From Adineta vaga (Eukaryota > Rotifera), in NCBI GenBank assembly GCA_021613535.1, contig CP075497.1, forward strand, positions 9,610,001 through 9,674,000: DNA of 64,000 nt, in the 5' to 3' direction. The notes under the pieces are model-generated. The model worked only from the letters and a program-made list of their open reading frames with translations. It was not told where the DNA came from and made no database searches. Positions 36,797 to 49,000 of the stretch are shown piece by piece. Positions within the stretch are counted from its first letter, which is position 1. The number at the start of each line of letters is the position of its first letter. The position numbers were made by a program, and so were the translations under genes.

Positions 36797-38073
36797 TCAC
36801 CATTTAGCATAATGATTCTCAGCAACGCCAAAACCATTTTCAATGATATATTTATGATTCGACAGTTCAATCGTTCCATGATAAGTACCAAAAGCTTGGA
36901 TAAAATCTCCTTCAAGGACAAATAGATTTATATGTTCTTCTTGACTACCCCATGGTTGAAAAGTCAAACGAATATTTGGAACTTTTCGATCAGTAGTTCC
37001 TGAAGAATATATTTGCCATGATTGACTTGTTTGATGTTCTTTGTCAGGTAACTCATAGACAATTAAATCGACAGTATAAACTTTCCCAGCAATCCTGTCA
37101 TCAACTTTAAAATGAAAAATAAATCCTTTCATTTTTAACTTACCAAACAGCACTTTCCATTGATATACCATTAGCATCATTATAGACCATATCTGAAAGA
37201 TTTATGCCAATTGTAACTGTTTCATTATTCGATGAATCAATTGCTACTACCGAGAGAGAAACCCTAAAATATTAAAATGACATTTCAAATAGTTTATTAT
37301 GTTGAATGATTTACCATTTCCAACGAGATAATCTTTCTGAATAAGCTAATGTCCAATCCATACTACTAAGGCCATTGGAAAGATCTTGTTTCTTATCTTT
37401 ATTACCTAAATAAATATGTCCTCGAGATGATAAACCTGCTATTTTATGTGTATATGCAGGACGTGTTTGTTCGACAGGATACAACAATACCATGGATTGA
37501 TCTTTTTCACTCGAATAATCAATTGTAAAATCAAAAGACATTTGAAAAGTATCATTTATTGGTACACTTGCGTCAATTTCATAGACTTTCTCTTTTTTCT
37601 TATAACACAAACGAATATATTCTGTTGATGATTGAGAAAAATGAGTACAACCGTCGATTGATGATTTTGCTTGTTCTCTAATTGCCTTTGATAAAATTGA
37701 TCTAGCTGAATATTGATAAACTGATCTATCCTTGTTTGGTTCGATCAATAACATAAACAAATGCATGAGCAACATAATTGAAATTAGCAATTGCAGCTGC
37801 AATAAAATATTTTTCAGTTGATATCGATTTAAAATCCCAATGTTTTAAATTGACAAAATTGAAGAATTTTGATACAGAAACCCAAGAATGATCAATCACT
37901 GAAAATGGTTTCGCATAACGACCGTATTCATTGGTTTTCAATGGTACACGATTTTGTATTGAACCAAGAGAAGTCGGTTTAGGTAAATTAACATACTGAG
38001 CATCTTCAATGGTACCAAATAAAATTGCTAATAAAGGTATTAAAATTGTAATAATAACAATAGAACGAAGCAT
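36797..38073 (-). CDS. DUF2804-family protein with N-terminal signal/anchor, frameshifted
   Basis: DUF2804 proteins are about 330-400 residues, found in bacteria and scattered eukaryotes, with no known function. The chosen start (38073) gives a hydrophobic leader M-L-R-S-I-V-I-I-T-I-L-I, likely a signal peptide or anchor; an upstream in-frame ATG exists at 38160. Family hallmarks: N-L-K-H-W-D-F near the N-terminus, Y-F-I-A-A-A-I-A-N-F-N-Y with V-Y-V-I-D, and the C-terminal G-F-G-V-A-E-N-H-Y-A-K-W ending the protein. Introns lie near 37266-37315 and 37098-37147. Between D-R-T-K-Q and S-V-Y-Q-Y-S-A-R-S (about 37725-37735) the frame shifts by one extra base, so either the assembly has an indel or this copy is broken. 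Confidence 0.78.
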
Positions 38074-38815
38074 ATTTATTTGGTAAGAAAAACTGTTCGT
38101 TTCTATCTGCAACGTGACCGATGAAATCGACAATCGTTGTCTTTTTCTTGTTCTTATCATTATTTTCCTTAGAGAAACAGAACAAAAGAAAGTACCATAT
38201 ACAAATATTTACCAATGTATTTTCTAATTCACGTGTTGATTATTAGAAATAAACTATTGAAATTTACAGTGATTAAGATAATTGAATATGCAGATCAAGA
38301 CAACACTATGACGAAGATCTTTACAATATTAGTAATGTATAAAAGAAAACTTTCGATATTGATCATATTTAGCTTCTTAATAGTCTTCTAAAGTTTCATT
38401 GAATCGATGTATTTGTTAGTGACTTTGTTGATAATGATTAGCATACGGATATTTAGTTAAAGTTATCTGTTCATTAATTTCATTATGACAATTTGACAAA
38501 AAAAGATATGACGAAGTTTTAAGATCAATAAACACGACAGGAGACAAAAGAGAAAAATTATTCACATTACATTGAACATATACGTAGATCTGACATAAAC
38601 ATAGAATTGTCTGTATAGAAGGAAAAAAAGAAAAAAATTCGATGAATTCTGCGTATTTTGTGATTGATTTTGAAGAGAACAAGATAAATCAAGCATATTT
38701 AAGAGTAAAATGTACACACATGCCCAATGCTCCAATGTGGTATGTTAATGCCACGGATAGAATGTGAAATAATGATATAGTTTAGGAAAGAAAGAAAGAA
38801 AGAAAATGATAAATG
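38074..38815. other. Intergenic, CKS A 3' side to DUF2804 5' side
   Basis: AT-rich with a GAAA repeat near 38788-38803. No gene seen. Confidence 0.5.
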
Positions 38816-39269
38816 CTATTTCATATGTACAGCATTGTACTGTTGTTGTTGAGCAGCAGCCGCTGCTGCTGCTCGTTGCTGTTGAACTTGCATACTGACT
38901 TTAAGTGAACGACGAAATAACAAGATATGTGGTTCTAAAACGAAATTTTTTGATGATTTTCCTGCAAAATTTTAATTCATTACCTGGCTCATGAATCATA
39001 AAATGAACCCAACCGAGTGATTGTTGTACACCGAGATGTCGCCATTCATGTTCTGTTAATAGTCGACCTTTCGGTACTTTCTTCGCAATTTCCTTGGGCA
39101 AAATGACATGTCGATATTCGTATGCTTCCTAAAAGTATAATAACAAAAAAAAATGATTACGTAGAAAACTCACGTAAAAGAAGTTTCTTACATCTTTATA
39201 TGTATCTGAATAATAAATCTGTTCTTTTTGTGATTCTTTTTCTTTTGGAACAGCTTCTTTAGCGGCCAT
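38816..39269 (-). CDS. Cyclin-dependent kinase regulatory subunit (CKS), copy A
   Basis: Small CDK-binding adaptor that docks phosphorylated substrates onto cyclin-CDK. Exons (5' to 3'): 39192-39269, 38984-39128 and 38816-38934. The fold is intact: [31 protein letters not shown], the hinge H-E-P-E-P-H (built across the last intron) and L-L-F-R-R. Anion-pocket residues Arg, Ser and Trp are kept, but the pocket lysine of human CKS1 (Y-S-D-K-Y) is threonine here. An 18-residue N-terminal extension and an A/Q-rich tail after R-R-S-L-K lengthen it beyond the usual 79 residues. Copy B is next door on the same strand. Confidence 0.93.
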
Positions 39270-39579
39270 TGCTGACGACAGAAGCAGATAAAGACGACGA
39301 ACAAAAACTTAGTTTGTATTTGTACTCTCTTATTCTACAATCAGTTCAGTAATTCTCTTCAATTGATAGATTTCTTTCTCGTCTAAAAATATAAAGAAAT
39401 GAAAATATTCGATCGGATTATGATATTCGTTAAACGAATGAAGTATAAAGAGAAAAGAAATATCTGACAGATAGAAATTTAAAAAAGAAGAAGCAGAAGA
39501 AGAACAATAACAACAAAAAAAAGTTATCTAACAATGACGGTGAAATGAAAAAGAAAAACATTTAATACACAAAAAGTAT
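39270..39579. other. Spacer between CKS copies
   Basis: About 310 bp of A-rich sequence with AATAAA-like motifs on the minus strand near 39562 (TTTAAT context is weak). No gene seen. Confidence 0.45.
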
Positions 39580-40194
39580 CTATTCATCACAATGACTAGC
39601 AAAGCCTGATTCTTCAAGTTCATTATCTTCTTCATCAATATGATCATGTGTCATTTTATAAGTATTAACAGCACCCAATCGAAGATTCGTTGTCGAATTG
39701 CCACCACGTGTAAGTAAACTCTTTTTTGTATTTGTTGAATCACCAAGTGGATAACTTGTTGATATATTCATGGTTGCACTAACTGGCATGCGTGAAGTTG
39801 GAAAATGAGTATTCTGTTGTTGCATACCTGGATCAGGTTCAACACGATATTTTAATAAACGACGAAACATAAGTACAAATGGTTCTAATGGACAAAATTC
39901 AGTACAAAAATACTTTCATTGAGAAGAATTTTTACCAGGCTTGTGGATGAGATAATGTTCCCAATGAGGTCCTTGTTTAATTCCTAATGCACGCCATTCC
40001 ATTTCATCCATTAAACGATTTTTTGGCATTAATGAAACCATTTCTTTATCCAAAATAACATGCCGATATTGATATGCAGCATCTTCATCTAAATAAAAAC
40101 TTTCCAAGTGAAATAAAAGAAACAAGAAGTTATTTCTTTTTCTCCTACAAGTTGATGAATAACGAGGTGGCTTCGATTGTTGACCATGTGGCAT
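39580..40194 (-). CDS. Divergent CKS paralogue with long C-terminal tail, copy B
   Basis: Exons (5' to 3'): 40149-40194, 39936-40088 and 39580-39894, with the same intron positions as copy A, showing tandem duplication. The core reads R-Y-S-S-T-Y, Y-Q-Y-R-H-V-I-L, E-W-R-A-L-G-I-K-Q-G-P-H-W-E-H-Y and F-R-R-L-L-K. Compared with ordinary CKS, the pocket Ser is Gly, the Lys is Thr, and the hinge H-x-P-E-P-H is H-K-P-E-P-F. The tail of about 95 residues after the core is Thr/Ser/Asn-rich and ends with an acidic E-E-D-N-E-L-E-E stretch. CDK binding may persist, but phosphate docking and hinge-dependent strand exchange are probably altered; that is inferred from the substitutions only. Confidence 0.88.
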
Positions 40195-40362
40195 GATGTT
40201 AATCGATCAGATTGAATCTAAAACAATAATAACAAATATATCCAGTAATCGGTAAAAACAAATAAAAATATCTGTTGAAATTTTTTCAGAACAAAACTGG
40301 GTACATAAATGAAAAACCGAAAACAGAAAATAACAGTACAATCTGATTCAATTCTTTTTTTT

Positions 40363-41992
40363 TCATTCTGTTTTAAGCATTTCATAAAATTTCCGTTGTT
40401 CTTCATGTCGATAATCAGCTTTTGGCAATGAACGTTTCAATCCACCATCCCATTCTAAATCAACAAAACCACCTTGTTTAGCAATAGCTGCTTTTACACG
40501 ACGAGCAAAATCAATAGATAGTTCATTCGGTTGAATTTTCATCGGTGGTAAATAATAAACATCAACAACAATTGCCCATGATGTCATCATTAAAATTAAA
40601 TATTGAACTAGTTGATGCTTCGATGAATTCCAAAATGCATCACCAAAACGATTATCATATTTAATTGCAACAGGATATATTGGTGCTTCGCTTATTTCAA
40701 AACAACCTTTCTTAAACATCATGACGGATGTATTGTTTATACAAGTACCTTCGGGAAAGATTAGAATAGGTAAATTGGTTTGATTTTCAATATGTTCACG
40801 CATTTTTTCAGCAACCATATGACGATCTTTTGCTTCAGAACGTTCAAACCAAATATGATTTGCAGTTTGAGATAAAGTTCTTTGTACTAAACCAAAAAAT
40901 CCGCCATGTTTTTGTCCAATCATAGAAAATCCATTATCAGTTGATAGAATAATCACGTCAATCGGTACGTATGATTTGCAACACAAATTGATCCACATTT
41001 AGCACGATGTTCAGTATTATGAAAGGTAATAATAGCTGAAAAGACACGTGATAAAATTCGATGTAGAACAATATTAATGTAAAAACCAAAACGAAATTTT
41101 GCTTCTGAAATTGGAAAATATCTTAGAAATATAATTGAGCCCATCATCCAAAACATGGCCAAAAAGAATAAACATAAACGAAATGGAAATAAAATAAAAT
41201 AACGTATAAGAAAACCAAGAAACCATAAGATTGTCACACGTAAAGAAAATAATTCATGATGTTGTTGAGTACGTGTCAATAAGTTCCATACAGCCATTTC
41301 ATCAGCTGATGTAAAACGTTTTGTTACTTCATCGTCAACAATAGCTTCTAAACCTTGACGAGTATAATCCATAATGTCACCTAAGTAAAAGGAAATCTTT
41401 TTGATAGTTGTTCGTTTAGATTTAAAATGAATAAATTTACTTAATTTAAACTGAATATCAGTTTGTGATGGTACTCTTAATATTGTTTGATTTTGTTGTT
41501 CAATAGTGACATTTGATGAATTATACATATCGTCTTTTTGTGATGCGTTTGTTATCGATGTAGTTGGACTAAGTTCAATTGCACTATCAAATGAAGTATC
41601 AGTAGGATGTGATTCAATTTGTGGTGTTGATAAATTCATCGATGCAGGAATAGCATCGATCGATATTTCTTTATCTTTTTTGATTTTTGTGGCATAATCA
41701 AATAGAAACGTAAGAATTTTCACATAAAATCTTCGTATTCCAAGTGTCATATTAAGTACAGCAAGAGTAAGAACAAGAGCAGCTATACTAATCACTGGTA
41801 AACACAGAATCCCTAAAATGGCAAATAATTGTATTGCGAATGTCACACGTTGTTTTAAACTGTATGAAGACCAATGATGATAAATTCTACTAAAAAGAAA
41901 TAGCAAAAAAAAAGGGATCAGTAATTTTTTCGTTAAATTTCCAAAAGAAAGTTGATTTATCAAGCATACTTAAATCTCTTGATTTGAAGCAT
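40363..41992 (-). CDS. Glycerol-3-phosphate acyltransferase 3/4, one-base frameshift in catalytic motif
   Basis: ER membrane enzyme making lysophosphatidate from glycerol-3-phosphate and acyl-CoA, the first step of glycerolipid synthesis. The best start is an ATG at 41990-41992 in a 23-bp exon; the next exon begins at 41889 (R-I-Y-H-H-W). A 60-bp intron at about 41382-41443 has no in-frame stop if retained. Membrane segments precede the LPLAT domain. Blocks: H-T-x-P-I-D-V-I-I-L, G-G-F-F-G-x-x-Q-R, F-E-R-S-E-A-K-D-R-H, the substrate block F-P-E-G-T-C-I-N-N-T-S-V-M-M-F-K-K-G, Y-P-V-A-I-K-Y and M-M-T-S-W-A. These match GPAT3/GPAT4. At about 40970-40976 one base is missing between H-T and P-I-D, breaking the H-x4-D catalytic block in this assembly. 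Confidence 0.92.
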
Positions 41993-42501
41993 TCTGTTCA
42001 CAAATAAATTTAAATGACGAAAATAAGTAAACGAGAAAATGATAGCATTTCGTTTTTGTTTTCTTTTTCTCTCTGTGATATGTATATCTGTACGTATATT
42101 CTCTATATAGAAAGAACATCATCGTCGTCGTCGTTTTCGGTTAGAAGAAAAATACATGATTAGTTTTCGTTTATACTGATGTGCGATGAATCCCTCGATT
42201 TGAAATAGACAAATGTGCTGCTTATTTACGATCATTCCTTCGAAGGATTAAGTACGATAGATATAGAACAGCACTGATTATAAATTAATCGTATGATTTT
42301 TATATTTAATAAAAGTATTTTAACATTGAATTCAATAAACTACAAGATTATAAAATTAAAACAAAAAAAGAAGATATGTCAAAATGATTAAGTTTATTTA
42401 TCACATCATTGTTCTTTTTTTTATTATTATTGAAATTGCAGTATTATCACAATAAATGTGACGGAGATTTCTATTAAGCAGATCTTCACTGTTATGATTA
42501 A
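41993..42501. other. Intergenic, GPAT 5' side to MFSD5 3' side
   Basis: AT-rich, with a short CGT/CAT repeat near 42119-42132. No gene seen. Confidence 0.5.
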
Positions 42502-44613
42502 TCAAATTTGTTCATTCATGTCTTCATCCTTTGATGAATTCGACATATGTAATAATCTGTCATGTTGTGTAGTTAATAGATTAGCTGTTGGAGATAATGA
42601 TATAGTACGATGGATTGTTAATCTAGAATGAGAAAATGATTTATTGTAATAAGAAAATTGATTTTTAGTTTAACGTAAAACTAACTTATGCAATAGAAAC
42701 ATGCTAACAGCAGCAAGGATTAGAAAGAAGACACAGCTCATAAAAATAATCTTTAGATGAAAATCCTAAAAAAGATAGAACAATGAAGAATTTCATTCAA
42801 ATCAAATGTTATATCTACCTTGAGTAATATAACAACGACTATAAAATTTAATGGAATTCGAATGTAATTCATTACTGTAGCACGAGCTAAAATATTCATA
42901 GAGATTTTTGTTTCAATCATGAATTAGTCAAATCTTTCAACTAACCTTCTTCTGGAACATATTTACTTCGCATTGTTGCCATTGCTCTACAATCAAATCA
43001 ATACAATGAAATTTATAATTTACACTATACTTACGGCCAGAACAATCCAATACAAAATTCAAAGATCAAGAATGCAATAAACATAGTTACTTGATCCTAT
43101 ACATAGAAATCAATTTCAATTTAAACCAGAAAATGACAAGTTGACTTTGACTTACATCTGGTAAAAAGACTGGTACACTGAGACAAAATGCTGAAATGAT
43201 CATGATATATCTATAATACCAATAAATTGAATGCATAGAAATCAAAATCAAATTATCGAACCTTGTAAATGATTCTGGTGTTGTTTCATTACGAAAAATT
43301 TCGAATGCATTCGAACCCATCATCATTGCAACCATATAACTAGCAAAGATATATCCTATATATATATAGAAAGATGTCGTTCTGTTTCATCCTTTTCTAA
43401 TCGATCTGTACAAACCATGTGGGATAGGTGGATTTTTACTATTTGTTTTATCGATATATGTTCTATTTAATGCTTGAGTTAATGCTGGTGTCCATTCCAA
43501 TATAAATACATACATCGATGCTTCGAATAGTGATTGAACAATACCCAAAAGAAAGATTTTTCGATCTTAGAAAAAATGACTAAAGTGATACGAATGAAAT
43601 TCTTTCGACTTCTATACCGGATCGAATTGAAATCCAAGCGGAAGAAAATGATTGAGAAACAGGTGCATTAGCATCACCATGATTTTCTGACCAAGTTACC
43701 ATTAAAAACAAACACATTGCAACAAATGTTAGAATGGCACTATCGAACGGTGCTCTAGAAAGAAAATATGAAATAAGATCACACTATCTTATCGATACTT
43801 ACACATATCCAAATGTATTAGCTACAATCTGTGCAGTAATACCTGATAGTATTGCTACAATTGAATTTCCAAAATATGCATTGGTAAAAATCATTTCTAA
43901 TGATCCTGGATCAAAATTTCGCTAATAAAAAAGAAATGACAATGCAATTATGTAATATACGATTGAAATTCTTCTACAAACTCGTCGATGTTCATTGTTC
44001 AACCAAGATTCAAATGCACTGTATAAAATTGATGTTGCCATGCCAGCAAGTAATCGTCCGACGAATAAGATTTGAAAATCTGGGAAATGCTACAAATTTC
44101 AATGTTCTAGATCAATATGGATTCTTAGTTGTTAATGATTCACCTTTGTTATACATGATACTCCATAGAGTATTCCATATAATAAACAAATCTTTCGTCG
44201 ACCACTAAACAAAGAATTTCAATCAAAATCGAATATTTGTTTCCTATCTTGATTTAGTATACTATTTATCTGCCAAAGATGCAACTATTGTACCAAGTAT
44301 CATCGATGATCCAAAACCAGCAATAAATAATATTTCAATTTCGTGTTTTTGTATTCCATAACTTTCATATAATGCATAAACATGTGGTCCTTGGAGCCAA
44401 TCACCAGCTAAAAACAGGAGGCTATTTCATCAAAAAAGTCAACATTTATTTTTATAATCATTTACCAACAGCTAATAAATATACAACTAAATAAACTCGT
44501 TGAAAACTTCGAAAATTTGCATCTTTTGGTGATTGTTGTATTCGGCGAGTATAAAGATGTAGAAGGAAACATAAAAATATCAAAAAACCAAGAACAAGAA
44601 GGAATACATCCAT
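42502..44613 (-). CDS. MFSD5: MFSD5-like molybdate-anion transporter
   Basis: Twelve-helix major-facilitator protein; MFSD5 homologues carry out high-affinity molybdate uptake in algae and plants. It has about a dozen short exons from ATG 44611-44613 to TGA 42502-42504. Family landmarks: Y-L-L-A-V-A-G-D-W-L-Q-G-P-H-V-Y near the N-terminus, an S-L-A-D-K / G-R-R-K loop between helices 2 and 3, G-R-L-L-A-G-M-A-T-S with F-E-S-W and E-H, the helix 7 stretch F-E-A-S-M-Y-V-F-I-L-E-W-T-P-A-L, and P-A-M-A-T-M-R-S-K-Y-V-P-E-E..N-Y-I-R-I-P-L near the end. Order and spacing match human MFSD5 over the full length. The C-terminal tail is Ser/Asp-rich. A second, more diverged paralogue lies at 61126-63041. 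Confidence 0.93.
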
Positions 44614-46063
44614 AGAAATGGAAATCCTTCACTATTAAATAATAGAAATGAAGATGGGAATTCTTCTTTTTTTTGTCCTATTTTTTCTTTAAGGTTGATT
44701 GCTAGAGTGATATTGTTCCTTTTTTTTACATGGTTCGTTTTTCATCAATAGTAAGCAAATAATTATTGAATATACGTGAGATTTAACCAACCCTAGAATT
44801 GAATTGAGAAAAAAAGATGTCGTTACTTATCAAAATTTTGATATGACATATTATCACTGTCTATTCAATTTTTTTCCATGATCGATGATGTATCGTACAA
44901 TGTTAAGGAATACTCTCAAGCAATAATAAAACATCATATACGATTACTAGTGCTTGAGAATACACTTAGTTTTACGAAATAATATTTAGAGAAGATGTTC
45001 AATATTCTTACTTAATAAGAATCATTTCTATATGAGCTTGCTACAAACCAAGAAAGAAATCGCGGATTGAAGACATAAAGAAAGTTGTGTTCTTTCTCTT
45101 GTCATTCAGTTAGTTACTGATCACAATCGAATTTTATTCCTTTTTTCTTTTTGTTTGATCTTTTTGTTCTCTTGGAGATTTTCTCTCTCATTTTCTCTTT
45201 CTCTTCATTGTCGTTTTGTTTTCATTCCATACAATGATAAGAATGATGATGTGACAACACCATTTTAGTTTACTTATTCCGCCTCCTACTATTGCTAATA
45301 TTATGCACATACAGTTTAACCAGTCGGAATCTCAGTTAGACTGAATTAGTTGATTTATGCTTCTAATTTTCTTGTCATCGTCGGAAGCATAGATACAAAG
45401 GACAAAAAAATGATGTGGAATATTCTATTTCTTGTTTTAACATATATTGAATTAATTTGCTTTTCTTTCTCTTGTTCCTCCCCTTTTGGTTCATTGCTGG
45501 AAATTGGCCGTAGCACTAGTGACGATGAACAAAAAAGAAACTGAGAGACAGCATGTATCATTTATGAATACAAATGAGTACCCTAGAGAGAATCTAATCA
45601 TAGAATATTTTAGTTTGTCTTCTATATTTATATATGTTTGGCTTATCTGTATTTGTATATATTTGAACCTAATAAAAATGGTATTTCCTTTCAATAACGA
45701 TAAGAATGAACTGACAGAAAACTCATGTAGAAAAATACAAGGAGTACTGTATCTCTAAAATTGTTGATATCCAACAGAAGAAAAGAAAATGTAGAATTAG
45801 AAGAACCAAAGACTATATGTATAAGAGAAGAACATCACTGTAGTATACACACAAAGAAAAGAGTATGTTGGAATAAGAAAAGATTTCCCCTGTATGACAA
45901 CATCAGATTGGTTGAATAAAAAGAAACGAATAAACAAAACAAAGAAAGGAAAATGAATGAGATATTCAAAAAAAACATGAAAGAAAAAAAGAAATCATTT
46001 TTGTACAAAAAAAAAGAAAGAAAAATGAAATGACAAATTAATATATATGTATGTATGTAAAGA
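44614..46063. other. Intergenic, MFSD5 5' side to LRP12-like 3' side
   Basis: About 1.45 kb of AT-rich sequence. Overlapping open frames on both strands at 45350-45758 mirror each other and carry no motif, so they are treated as chance. It ends in A-rich sequence with a TATG repeat near 46042-46058. Confidence 0.5.
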
Positions 46064-49000
46064 TTAAGGCGTTAATATTTTGTCATCATCACTACTATGT
46101 GTTTCATCATCTTCCATCGATGTAACAGGTGGTTGTTCTTGTAAATCAATATTGATTGTCGTTGTAGTTGGTTGCATCGGATGACTTGAATCATCTGTTG
46201 TTAGTCGCACTGCTGATGTTCCAGATATAAATTGTCTCATACGATCGCGTAATGTATTGATTGGTATTTGTCGTTTACGAATACGATACAACGATGAATT
46301 TGAAGTCGATCGATTGTTCGTTTCAATATCACTACCACCACCACTACTGCTACGACGGCTATTGGTTGTTGTTGGTGTTGTTAATGAATTTATTGATGGA
46401 TTTAATGATATTAATTGTTCTTCAGCATAGGGTGGTGGAAGTTCTCTTGGTTGTATAAAATCAGAATTTGAATATGGACGGGTTGGAAGAACATTCGGAT
46501 GATTTTGAATAGAAATCGATGGATTCTGACGTTCATAAGTATCAAATTGATTTGAATTCGAATTTGATTGAATACTGTTATTTCTATTATTGTTGTTGTT
46601 GGTGGTGGTGGTGGTAGTAGTAGTAGTAGTGTTAGAACGCGTCGTTGTAAAGAACGAAAGAAGATGAGAACGTAAACGATTTAAAGAAAATGGTGCGGAT
46701 GGTACAGGAAACGCGTTATTAGGAATGACAACATTTGGTTCCAATAAAGCCACTCGAGAACCTTAAGTAACAGTCAAATAAATATAAGAAAACAAAAGAC
46801 AATATTTTATATGCATTTACCTTCACTATGAGCACGTCGATGGTGGTGGTGGTGATGATGATGATGACGATGTCTTCGGTGTCTTCGATGTCGATGTCTT
46901 GATGTTGATCGTGATGTTCTTGAACTATTCAGTAGAGGTGGTAATGCAATATAATTAGCTAAACCAGCTAATCGTAAATGTTCAGCAAGAGCTGCTTGTC
47001 GTTCTTCATTCTCATCCATCAGGCCCATTGTTTGATTGTAAGATGGTGGTGCTATTCGCCTTGATTCATTTGATATTTCTAATGAATTCTCAATCGTCGA
47101 TGTTGTTTCCGAATTTAGATGACGATTATGTCGATTAGAACGTCGTTGTTGTTCACGTTGAATTTGTTGACGACGTTGTTCGATGTATCGTTGAGGATTT
47201 AATAATCGAGATGTCGCTCGTCGTTCGGAGGTACGTAGATGAAATAATTTACATGTACAACCAAGTGCAATAATGAATAGAGTCGAACAAACAGTTGCAC
47301 CAATCACAGCAGCGGTGACAATACGACGTGGTACTCGTGAAGGACAATTTGTTTCATCGGAATGATCACCACAATCATCCGTACCTAAACAATCAATATA
47401 GATTTTGAATGAAAGAAAAGTTTATATTCTTTCTAGGATTTTCTTACCATCACAAACCCATGTTTCATAGATACAATTAAGATTTTTACATAGAAATGTT
47501 CCATTATTTGAATTACACCACCAATTCGAACAAAGTTTTTCATCGGAACGATTTGCACAAAATGCATTTCCATTACAACGTTCCGACCATGTATAACATC
47601 GTGGTTGATCTGTTGGTAAACGTAAACGATCATTACATGAAAACGTTGTTGGACATGATTCTGGCGAACAGCCAAGTTCATCATCACCACTAATACAATC
47701 CCAAATACCTTTTGTTTTAGAAAAAGAACAAACAAATTAAATAAAATAAATTCCAGAACAAAGTATGGATTTCTCTTACCATCACATCGTTGTTCTTTCG
47801 TATAACATTTCGTTTCAAAATTTCCACCACAAAGCATCTGATCATCAGGGCAAATACTTGTAATCCATGTTATATTCAAAACTAAAGAGTTAATATCACG
47901 TCGTTGAATATATCGATGAGTTTTATTTGAATCTAAATATCCTAAAACATCATCACTTATTATTGATATTGGTTTGATTGAATGTTTTCGTATAACAATA
48001 GTTGCTATATGATTATCTTTTGTTTGTATCGTTTCTTTTTTCAATAACCAATTTGATGATGTCAGTATTTGATTTTGTTCTTCACTACCATCATAGATAA
48101 TCATTTCAAGATCGGATCGTTGTTTAAAAAATTCATATTGATTTGAAATAAATTTGATTTTATATTCTTCTTTTGCAATTATAATCAAACATAATGATTG
48201 ATTTTTGTTTAAAAGATCTTTGTTCAATAAAATTTGACCATGATCTTGATACCATGCAAGAATTCTCTCACAATTCGATGTTCTTGTTGAATAGAAACAT
48301 TGAGAATATCCATTACGTGGAATACACACACCTACAAAAGAGAAAGAGTTGAAATTATAATCAATATTCTTTTCATTACCTTTTGGATCGATTCTTCGAC
48401 TATAACTAATATGTGATTGCACCCAATCATCACCATCATATTCTAAATCAATAAGATTATCACTAAAAGATCTCGATGTTTTTGGTAGACACCAGATTTC
48501 GTTCGATTGACATAACAAACTAGTTGCTGGTTCATACATTGAACATAATGGACAATTTTCTTCATCACTTCGATCATCATAAGAACATTCATATATACAA
48601 TTACATTTCCATTGTTTTGGAATTAAAATCCCACTTGATCGACATTGAAAATAATTTTCATTCGAATAATCATTATTGACATGAAGAAATTCAATTAAAA
48701 ATCGACGAATACGTAAATTTGTACGTATATAAGGATTGTATGTTTGTAAAAGAGGTGGTCTTGAACGAAAAAAGATTTTTAAGGAGGAAGTTGTTAATAA
48801 AAATGTTCGTTTATTAATATCATCAACAGATATTTGTTTATTTCCTGTCCAAAATGTTAATTCATTAGACCAATGTGTTGGATCATTTTCTAATTCAATC
48901 AAACGTAATGAAAGTATATAATTTGACCATGGGGATGCTTGAAGATTAGTTAATATCCATGAACAAGATATATTTGGTGGTTGAGATTGACCTGAATAAA

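Noticed and set aside
41890-41963. GPAT start from a TTG at 41963.
   Set aside because: That stretch is better explained as intron; an ATG exon at 41970-41992 splices in phase to R-I-Y-H-H-W.
45350-45758. Overlapping frames on both strands between MFSD5 and the LRP12-like gene.
   Set aside because: No motif, no plausible splice structure, and both strands are open at once, which points to chance.
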